From positions 1 through 5,261 of the forward strand of contig PNIE01000065.1 in NCBI GenBank assembly GCA_002877875.1: DNA of 5,261 bases. Direction: 5' to 3'. The position numbers were made by a program, and so were the translations under genes. Each line of letters starts with the position of its first letter. Within the stretch, counting starts at the first letter, position 1. This DNA is from Caldimicrobium thiodismutans (GTDB lineage Bacteria > Desulfobacterota > Thermodesulfobacteria > Thermodesulfobacteriales > Thermodesulfobacteriaceae). The notes below the pieces were generated by a model that saw only the letters and a program-made list of their open reading frames with translations, made no database searches and was not told the origin of the DNA. Below, piece after piece: positions 1-4,376 of the stretch.

Positions 1-933
1 AAAGTTTCTAAAGAACACCAAATAAATATTTCAGCTAACGAAATTATTATGACTTGTGGGGCAGCAGGAGCTTTAAATATTATTTTTAAAGCGCTTCTTG
101 ATCCAGGAGATGAAGTGATTTTTCCTTCACCCTATTTTGTGGAGTATTTTTTTTATGTAGAAAATCACCAGGGAAAGCCCATCCCCTGCCCTGCTAATGA
201 GGATTTTTCTTTAAATCTTGAAGCTTTTGAGAGGGCCATAACTCCAAAAACCAAGGCTGTTTTAATTAATTCACCAAATAATCCTACAGGGCAGCTTTAT
301 AGTGAAAGAGAAATAAGTGAACTTGCAAACCTTTTACAAGAAAAGAGTAAGGCCTATGGAAAAGTTATATATCTTGTTTCAGATGAACCATATAGAAATC
401 TAGTCTTCGATGGAACTGAGGTCCCCTCTATTTTTCATTACTATAACAACAGTTTTGTGGCTTATAGTTTTTCAAAGGAACTTTCTCTTGCAGGGGAAAG
501 AATTGGTTTTGTAGCACTTCATCCAGAGATGGAGAATAAGGAAAAGATTATTGATGCCCTAATTCTTGCCAATCGTATACTTGGTTTTGTTAATGCTCCA
601 GCTCTTGCACAAAGATTAGTGGCTGAATGTGCCTTTGAAAAGGTTGCGGTAGAAATCTATAAAAGAAGAAGGGATATTCTCTGCGAGATTCTTAAAGAAG
701 GGGGATTAGAATTTATTAAACCTAAGGGAAGTTTCTTTATGTTCCCTAAAACCCCTATTGATGATCTCAAATTTTGTGAGCTCCTTAAAGAGGAATTAAT
801 ACTTGCTGTACCAGGAAGGGGGTTTGGGCTTCCTAATCATATAAGACTTGCCTTTTGTGTTCCTGAAGAAACGCTCCAAAGGATGAAGCCAAACTTTCTT
901 AGGGCTTGTGAGAAGGCAAGCAAACTTATCTAA
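1..933 (+). CDS. PLP-dependent aminotransferase, class I/II (5' partial)
   Basis: The reading frame is open from base 1, so the first Met codon (position 49) is internal; 310 C-terminal residues are visible and about 80 to 90 N-terminal ones are missing compared with the usual ~390-400. The protein is a fold-type I pyridoxal-phosphate enzyme that moves amino groups between an amino acid and a 2-oxo acid in the cytoplasm. Visible hallmarks (residues counted from base 1) are NNPTG at 93-97, the SDEPY segment whose Asp128 should pair with the PLP ring nitrogen, SFSK with Lys159 as the Schiff-base lysine, GERIGF with Arg167 as phosphate ligand, and HIRLAF with Arg282 as the expected substrate carboxylate anchor. 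All catalytic residues in the visible part are present. The family is certain; substrate is not. Aspartate, aromatic or alanine aminotransferase activity are all possible, and the neighbours do not decide. It ends 11 bases before tgt and is probably cotranscribed with it. Confidence 0.9.
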   Translation, partial: KVSKEHQINISANEIIMTCGAAGALNIIFKALLDPGDEVIFPSPYFVEYFFYVENHQGKPIPCPANEDFSLNLEAFERAITPKTKAVLINSPNNPTGQLYSEREISELANLLQEKSKAYGKVIYLVSDEPYRNLVFDGTEVPSIFHYYNNSFVAYSFSKELSLAGERIGFVALHPEMENKEKIIDALILANRILGFVNAPALAQRLVAECAFEKVAVEIYKRRRDILCEILKEGGLEFIKPKGSFFMFPKTPIDDLKFCELLKEELILAVPGRGFGLPNHIRLAFCVPEETLQRMKPNFLRACEKASKLI

Positions 934-944
934 TTTTTATCTCA

Positions 945-2102
945 ATGTTTAAATTTGAAGTTCTTTTTTCTGATAAAAAAACGGGGGCTCGAATTGGTAA
1001 GATTATAACCCCAAGAGGGGTAGTTGAGACCCCTGTTTTTATGCCTGTTGGAACAGCGGGCTCTGTCAAAGCTCTTTTACCTGAATTTGTGGCCTCCCTT
1101 GGATATCGTATAATTCTTGCTAACACTTATCATCTACTTTTAAGGCCTGGCCCTGAGATTATTAAAAAGGCTGGAGGCCTACATCCTTTTATGAATTGGA
1201 GAGGGCTAATTCTTACCGATAGTGGGGGGTTTCAAGTTTACAGCCTCTCTTTTCTAAGAAAAATTAAAACTGAAGGCATCCTTTTTAAATCCCATCTTGA
1301 TGGCCAAGAAATTTTTTTAACTCCTGAATTTTCTCTTGAGATACAATTAAAACTCAACTCCGATATTCTTATGGTCCTTGATACTTGTATTCCCTATCCT
1401 GCCAATCGAGAAGAGACAGAGGAATTAACCCATCTCACTCATACTTGGGCCTTAAAATCCCTTGAATTTTGGGAAAAAAACAAAAAAGAAGGAAAGGCTC
1501 TTTTTGGGATCGTTCAGGGTGGCATGTTTGAGGATTTAAGAAAACAAAGTGCTCGTTTTATTGCCAATTTACCTTTTGATGGATATGCCATTGGAGGGCT
1601 ATCTGTCGGAGAGCCCTTAGAGTTAAGAAATAAAATGCTTGAAATAGCAGTCCCTGAATTACCAGAAAGTTCTCCTCGATATTTAATGGGAGTTGGCACC
1701 CCTCTTGACCTAATAGAATCGGTAATAAGAGGCATTGATATGTTTGATTGTGTATTGCCTACTCGCAACGCAAGAAGAGGGACCTTATTTACTTCCCAAG
1801 GCATAATTTCTATCAAAAACTCAAGATATAAAGAAGACTTTACTCCCCTTGATCCAGAATGTAATTGTTATACCTGCAGAAATTACACTAAAGCCTATTT
1901 AAGACATCTTTTTTACGCTAAAGAATTACTTATTTATTCTCTTTTAACTCTTCACAATTTAACTTACTATGCTAAAATTATGAGAGAGATAAAGGAGGCT
2001 ATTAAAACTTCTTCTCTTGAAAAATTAAGAGAAGAACTTTTTATCAAATTTTATAAATCTCAAAAGGAGGAATATGATGAATCATTGGGAAATTGTTACT
2101 GA
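945..2102 (+). CDS. tgt: Queuine/preQ1 tRNA-guanine transglycosylase
   Basis: Tgt exchanges guanine 34 in the GUN anticodons of tRNA Asp, Asn, His and Tyr for the queuosine precursor preQ1. The 385-residue length is normal for the bacterial enzyme. By family alignment from memory, DSGGFQ at 92-97 supplies the general-acid/base Asp92; GIVQGG (188-193) and GGLSVGEP (217-224) line the base pocket; Asp268 in FDCVLPTR is the nucleophile; Arg274 follows; and CxCxxC at 306-311 with His337 forms the zinc site, at the same Cys-to-His spacing as in Zymomonas. Cys148 and Val221 are the bacterial (preQ1) rather than eukaryotic (queuine) pocket residues. One oddity is that the usual DEC pocket motif reads DTC here (146-148). 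The ATG at 945 fits the family N-terminus (KFEV...GVVETP.FMPVGT), but no Shine-Dalgarno precedes it, so translation may be coupled to the aminotransferase gene 11 bases upstream. Its end overlaps yajC. Confidence 0.97.
   Translation: MFKFEVLFSDKKTGARIGKIITPRGVVETPVFMPVGTAGSVKALLPEFVASLGYRIILANTYHLLLRPGPEIIKKAGGLHPFMNWRGLILTDSGGFQVYSLSFLRKIKTEGILFKSHLDGQEIFLTPEFSLEIQLKLNSDILMVLDTCIPYPANREETEELTHLTHTWALKSLEFWEKNKKEGKALFGIVQGGMFEDLRKQSARFIANLPFDGYAIGGLSVGEPLELRNKMLEIAVPELPESSPRYLMGVGTPLDLIESVIRGIDMFDCVLPTRNARRGTLFTSQGIISIKNSRYKEDFTPLDPECNCYTCRNYTKAYLRHLFYAKELLIYSLLTLHNLTYYAKIMREIKEAIKTSSLEKLREELFIKFYKSQKEEYDESLGNCY
2064..2070 (+). promoter_or_regulatory. Shine-Dalgarno of yajC
   Basis: AAGGAGG lies within the last codons of tgt. 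It is 3 bases from the ATG at 2074 and 6 bases from the in-frame ATG at 2077, so the second Met is the better-spaced start. It argues against the later Met at 2113, which has no comparable site. Confidence 0.85.
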
Positions 2103-2415
2103 GGCTTTTGCTATGGCTCCCCCACCTCAAGGGCAAGGTGGACAAGGCGGTATTGTAGGTATAATTTTAACCCTCTTACCTCTCATTCTTATCTTTGTGA
2201 TCTTTTATTTTCTCTTAATTAGACCTCAGCAAAAAAGACTTAAAGAACATCAGAAGTTTCTCTCCGAATTAAGGCCTGGACAAAAGGTTTTTACCTCAGG
2301 AGGCCTGATTGGAAGAGTTACTAAAATTGAGGGAGATCTTGTCTGGTTAGAGGTTGAAAAGGATGTTCAGATTCCTGTAATAAAAGGATATATAGCTGGC
2401 CCCTTTCAACAGTAA
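2077..2415 (+). CDS. yajC: Sec translocon accessory subunit YajC
   Basis: YajC is a small inner-membrane protein that copurifies with SecD-SecF and supports Sec-dependent protein export. The 112 residues comprise a short N-terminal tail, a Pro/Gly/Gln-rich stretch (PPPQGQGGQGG, about 16-25), one strongly hydrophobic membrane segment (about 27-48) ending in the family signature YFLLIRPQQKR, and a basic then beta-rich cytoplasmic domain containing RPGQKVFTSGGLIGRV. Length is typical. The ATG at 2077 is chosen over 2074 because of its spacing to the AAGGAGG site; the 2074 start would add one Met. It starts inside tgt (26-base overlap), which suggests translational coupling. The tgt-yajC order is widely conserved, normally followed by secD and secF; here the next gene is convergent trmFO, so secDF must lie elsewhere if present. 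No clear terminator follows. Confidence 0.95.
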   Translation: MNHWEIVTEAFAMAPPPQGQGGQGGIVGIILTLLPLILIFVIFYFLLIRPQQKRLKEHQKFLSELRPGQKVFTSGGLIGRVTKIEGDLVWLEVEKDVQIPVIKGYIAGPFQQ

Positions 2416-2427
2416 TTTTTATCTATT

Positions 2428-3732
2428 TTAGTCTATTTCTTTAAGCCACTCATTAAGCTTTTTAAGGGCTCTCTGAAAAAGGAGGTAATATTTGTCCTTT
2501 TTAGGAACTTTCTTTTCAAGAGGAGGAATAAGCCCCCAGTTTACATTCATAGGCTGAAAGTGTTTGGGATTTGCTGTCTGGAGGTAATAAATAAGTGAGC
2601 CAATAGCTGTCTCAGGAGGTGGAGTTATAAGGGGTTTCCCCTGAACAAGCCTAAGAGCATTAATTCCAGCAAGCCACCCCATAGCAGTGGATTCTACATA
2701 GCCTTCAACCCCAGTAATTTGCCCAGCAAGGAAAATATGGGGATGATTTTTTAATTGAAGATAGGAGTTCAAAACCAAAGGAGCATTTACAAAAGTATTT
2801 CGATGAATAGAGCCATATCTTGCAAATTCAGCCTTTTCTAAGCCTGGTATCATACGAAAAACCCTTTCCTGTTCGTGATATTTAAGCTTGGTTTGGAACC
2901 CTACCATATTATAGAGGGTTTTTTGTCGGTTTTCTGGTCTTAATTGAACCACAGCGTAGGGCTCCTTTCCTGTTCTCGGATCTATAAGACCCACTGGTTT
3001 CATAGGTCCATAAAGAAGGGTTTCTTTTCCTCTTTCAGCCATAACTTCTATAGGAAGACAGCCTTCAAAATATTTTGGCTCTTCAAAGGGATGAAGAGGA
3101 ACTTTTTCAGCCTTTAAAAGTTCATCTACAAAACTTTCATATTCTTCCTTAGTCATAGGACAATTTACATAAACTCCTTCTCCTTCACTCCCTCTATCAG
3201 CAACAAAAACTTTATCCCAATTGATACTTTCTGCATAAATAATGGGGGAAAGGGCATCATAAAAGTGCAAAAATGGAACATCAATTATAGCAGAGAGACT
3301 TTTAGCAAGAGCATCGCTAGTCAAAGGGCCAGTTGCAATAATTACGATTTTATCTTTTGGGATATCAGTGACTTCCTCTATTATGACCTCTACTTTAGGA
3401 TGTTCCAAAAGTTTTTGAGTTATATATTTAGAAAAACATTCTCTATCCACTACCCAGGCCTTTCCACCTGGAATCTCACAATTTATAGCAGCCTCCATAA
3501 TTAGAGATCCAAGTCTTATCAGTTCTTCCTTTAGCAACCCAACAGCTTTCGTTAGTTCTTTAGACCGAAGGGAATTAGAACAAACGAGTTCTCCAAAGAG
3601 ATCTGTTTTATGAGCCGGGGTAAATTTAACTGGCCTCATCTCATAAAGTTTTACTTTAAACCCCTGCTTGGCAATTTGATAAGCTGCTTCAGATCCTGCA
3701 AGCCCGGCTCCAATAACTATAATTTCTTCCAT
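2428..3732 (-). CDS. trmFO: Methylenetetrahydrofolate--tRNA-(uracil-54-C5)-methyltransferase TrmFO
   Basis: TrmFO makes 5-methyluridine at position 54 in the tRNA T-loop, using 5,10-methylenetetrahydrofolate as carbon donor, FAD and NAD(P)H; it replaces the SAM-dependent TrmA of E. coli. The 434-residue form begins MEEIIVIGAGLAGSEAA, a Rossmann FAD-binding GxGxxG segment at 8-13. Strong family blocks follow: LYEMRPVK, ELVCSNSLRS with Cys51, ATGPLTS, FEGCLPIEVMAERG with Cys225, YGPMKPVGL, YAVVQLR, GQITGVEGYVES and ETAIGSL. Cys51 and Cys225 match the catalytic Cys53 and Cys226 of the Bacillus subtilis enzyme. The frame is open up to an ATG at 3795, but the extra 21 residues are Lys/Phe-rich, lie outside the family fold and overlap the proposed promoter; an intermediate ATG at 3741 is possible. 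None of the candidate starts has a Shine-Dalgarno. It converges on yajC with 12 bases between stops. Confidence 0.96.
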   Translation of the reverse strand: MEEIIVIGAGLAGSEAAYQIAKQGFKVKLYEMRPVKFTPAHKTDLFGELVCSNSLRSKELTKAVGLLKEELIRLGSLIMEAAINCEIPGGKAWVVDRECFSKYITQKLLEHPKVEVIIEEVTDIPKDKIVIIATGPLTSDALAKSLSAIIDVPFLHFYDALSPIIYAESINWDKVFVADRGSEGEGVYVNCPMTKEEYESFVDELLKAEKVPLHPFEEPKYFEGCLPIEVMAERGKETLLYGPMKPVGLIDPRTGKEPYAVVQLRPENRQKTLYNMVGFQTKLKYHEQERVFRMIPGLEKAEFARYGSIHRNTFVNAPLVLNSYLQLKNHPHIFLAGQITGVEGYVESTAMGWLAGINALRLVQGKPLITPPPETAIGSLIYYLQTANPKHFQPMNVNWGLIPPLEKKVPKKDKYYLLFQRALKKLNEWLKEID

Positions 3733-3747
3733 AAACTTCATAAACTT
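3730..3747 (-). repeat. Tandem 9-base repeat containing two candidate trmFO start codons
   Basis: Read on the minus strand, AAGTTTATG occurs twice in direct succession, giving KFM-KFM in the trmFO frame. The second ATG (3732) is the family start and the first (3741) is a possible alternative. The repeat is perfect over 18 bases; whether it matters for initiation is unknown. Confidence 0.7.
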
Positions 3748-3781
3748 TTCATTTAATAAAAACTTATTTTTTTTGAAGATT

Positions 3782-3810
3782 AAAATAAACATCATTCATC
3801 AAAGTTTCAA
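3782..3810 (-). promoter_or_regulatory. Candidate sigma70-type promoter for trmFO
   Basis: On the minus strand TTGAAA (3805-3810, 5 of 6 matches to the -35 consensus) is separated by 17 bases from TATTTT (3782-3787, 4 of 6 matches to the -10). Transcription would begin near 3775, leaving a roughly 43-base AT-rich leader before the ATG at 3732. The upstream ATG at 3795 falls in the spacer and would then not be transcribed, which supports the shorter protein. In AT-rich DNA such matches also arise by chance. Confidence 0.45.
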
Positions 3811-3813
3811 TCC

Positions 3814-3838
3814 GTTGAGACCAAACATGGGGTCTAAC
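3814..3838 (-). repeat. Imperfect inverted repeat (hairpin) next to the trmFO promoter
   Basis: The + strand arms are GTTGAGACC (3814-3822) and GGTCTAAC (3831-3838). They form eight base pairs with a single bulged G (3817) and an eight-base loop. No T-run follows on either strand, so a standard intrinsic terminator is unlikely. On the minus strand it lies 3 bases upstream of the proposed trmFO -35, where a regulator could bind; it could also be a structured end of the tRNA read-through transcript. The function is not known. Confidence 0.5.
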
Positions 3839-3850
3839 AAAGTAAAATTG

Positions 3851-3869
3851 TTATCCCTTGAGAGGATAA
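3851..3869 (-). terminator. Weak candidate terminator hairpin downstream of tRNA-Gly
   Basis: TTATCC (3851-3856) and GGATAA (3864-3869) form a six-base-pair stem with a seven-base loop. On the minus strand it is followed by CAATTTTACTTTG, which is T-rich but interrupted. It lies about 54 bases beyond the tRNA 3' end. The stem is short and the T-run poor, so this is a weak call. Confidence 0.3.
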
Positions 3870-3922
3870 TAAGTGAAATTTAAAGAATTTTAAAAATTTT
3901 TTCTTTGGATATGTTAGACTTA

Positions 3923-3994
3923 AGCGGGCGACGGGATTCGAACCCGCGACCTGAAGCTTGGGAAGCTTCCGCTCTACCCCTGAGCTACGCCCGC
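3923..3994 (-). tRNA. tRNA-Gly, anticodon CCC
   Basis: The minus strand folds as a complete cloverleaf. The acceptor stem GCGGGCG pairs perfectly with CGCCCGC. The D stem is GCTC/GAGC with loop AGGGGTA. The anticodon stem GAAGC/GCTTC holds the loop TTCCCAA, with anticodon CCC at + positions 3960-3962. The variable loop is AGGTC. The T stem GCGGG/CCCGT carries the loop TTCGAAT. The discriminator base is T (3923), the usual identity base of bacterial tRNA-Gly. CCA is not encoded (TTAA follows), so it must be added by the CCA enzyme. It should read GGG codons. The gene is about two-thirds G+C against a markedly AT-rich surround, a common sign of a thermophile. Its T54 is the base that the neighbouring trmFO product would methylate. 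It has its own promoter at 4017-4044. Confidence 0.97.
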
Positions 3995-4016
3995 ACTAAA
4001 TCTCTTCTCGTTAAAT

Positions 4017-4044
4017 ATTATAAACCACTTTTTCTCTTTGACAA
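4017..4044 (-). promoter_or_regulatory. Sigma70-type promoter for tRNA-Gly
   Basis: On the minus strand TTGTCA (4039-4044, 5 of 6) is followed after 16 bases by a perfect TATAAT (4017-4022). Transcription would start near 4009-4012, about 15 to 18 bases before the mature tRNA 5' end. The -35 begins only three bases after the FmdB-like gene's stop codon, so the tRNA can be expressed independently of that gene. Confidence 0.75.
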
Positions 4045-4047
4045 GGC

Positions 4048-4293
4048 TTAACTTTGTGAAGACTTTTCGGAAGTTGATGAGCCTTCTTCCTTTTGAGAGG
4101 TTTCCTTCTTCTCCTTACGTGCATAATCTGTGACATACCATCCTGATCCCTTTAAAATAAATCCCGTATTTCCTATCAATCTAACAAGTTCTCCTCCACA
4201 TTTATCACAGAATTTGAGAGGTTCTTCCGTAATTTTTTGCCAAACCTCAAAGCGATATCTACAATTTAGACATTCATATTCATATATCGCCAT
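4048..4293 (-). CDS. FmdB family zinc-ribbon protein
   Basis: This 81-residue cytoplasmic protein matches the CxxC-CxxC zinc-ribbon family annotated as FmdB-like putative regulators. It opens with MAIYEYECLNC, typical of the family. Four cysteines form two knuckles, Cys8-x2-Cys11 and Cys29-x2-Cys32, that should bind one zinc. A conserved segment, FILKGSGWYVTDYA (about 45-58), follows. The C-terminus (59-81) is a charged, Ser-rich low-complexity tail, which is usual in this family. The start is firm: GGAGGTGA lies at the right distance. The family name comes from a gene linked to formamidase expression in Methylophilus, but most members have no tested role, and a regulatory function is unproven here. 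It lies 71 bases downstream of pheA on the same strand and could share its transcript or use a weak promoter in the gap. Confidence 0.9.
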   Translation of the reverse strand: MAIYEYECLNCRYRFEVWQKITEEPLKFCDKCGGELVRLIGNTGFILKGSGWYVTDYARKEKKETSQKEEGSSTSEKSSQS

Positions 4294-4297
4294 TTTC

Positions 4298-4305
4298 TCA
4301 CCTCC
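4298..4305 (-). promoter_or_regulatory. Shine-Dalgarno of the FmdB-family gene
   Basis: The minus strand reads GGAGGTGA, a full eight-base match to the 16S rRNA 3' end, with seven bases between the GGAGG core and the ATG. It is the strongest ribosome binding site in the window and fixes the start at 4293. Confidence 0.9.
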
Positions 4306-4330
4306 CTATAGAGAATTTTTTTGGATATAA

Positions 4331-4359
4331 AATATAAAACAGGCTTTATAAGATTTGAA
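4331..4359 (-). promoter_or_regulatory. Weak candidate promoter for the FmdB-family gene
   Basis: On the minus strand TTCAAA (4354-4359, 4 of 6) precedes TATATT (4331-4336, 5 of 6) by 17 bases in the pheA-fmdB gap. The DNA is AT-rich, so a chance match is quite likely and read-through from pheA is an equal alternative. Confidence 0.25.
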
Positions 4360-4376
4360 GGGGTTTAGACCTGTTT
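4337..4376 (-). repeat. Inverted repeat at the pheA 3' end
   Basis: AAACAGG (4337-4343) and CCTGTTT (4370-4376) are perfect seven-base inverted arms separated by 26 bases, spanning the pheA stop codon. On the minus strand the distal arm runs into TTTTATATTTTATA. This resembles a weak, long-loop terminator for pheA, but the loop is much longer than usual. Confidence 0.3.

Larger units (their letters stand above)
3733..3922. other. Non-coding stretch between trmFO and tRNA-Gly
   Basis: These 190 bases hold no convincing gene. They contain the trmFO leader and candidate promoter, the 3814-3838 hairpin, the weak terminator at 3851-3869, and an almost purely A/T palindromic stretch (aaagaa at 3882-3887 against ttcttt at 3901-3906) in the tRNA trailer. 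Confidence 0.6.

Noticed and set aside
926..1126. 66-residue minus-strand open frame opposite the tgt start
   Set aside because: It lies antisense to clearly conserved Tgt residues and has no recognisable motif.
1514..1816. 100-residue minus-strand open frame inside tgt
   Set aside because: It is the antisense shadow of the conserved Tgt core (GIVQGG to LPTR) with no family resemblance.
3265..3504. 79-residue plus-strand open frame inside trmFO
   Set aside because: It is antisense to the conserved TrmFO coding region and its product looks like random translation.
3804..3838. A CRISPR array
   Set aside because: Only one repeat-like unit is present, with no second copy, spacers or cas genes. 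It is kept only as a low-interest observation.
3882..3906. A/T palindrome in the tRNA trailer as a terminator
   Set aside because: The arms are almost purely A/T with only one G-C pair, too weak for an intrinsic terminator and expected in such AT-rich DNA.
3949..3969. Duplicated AAGCTT as a repeat or recombination site
   Set aside because: The two copies are simply the two sides of the tRNA anticodon stem and loop.
4130..4330. 66-residue plus-strand open frame over the FmdB-family gene
   Set aside because: It is antisense to the zinc-ribbon gene, whose cysteines and ribosome binding site are convincing.
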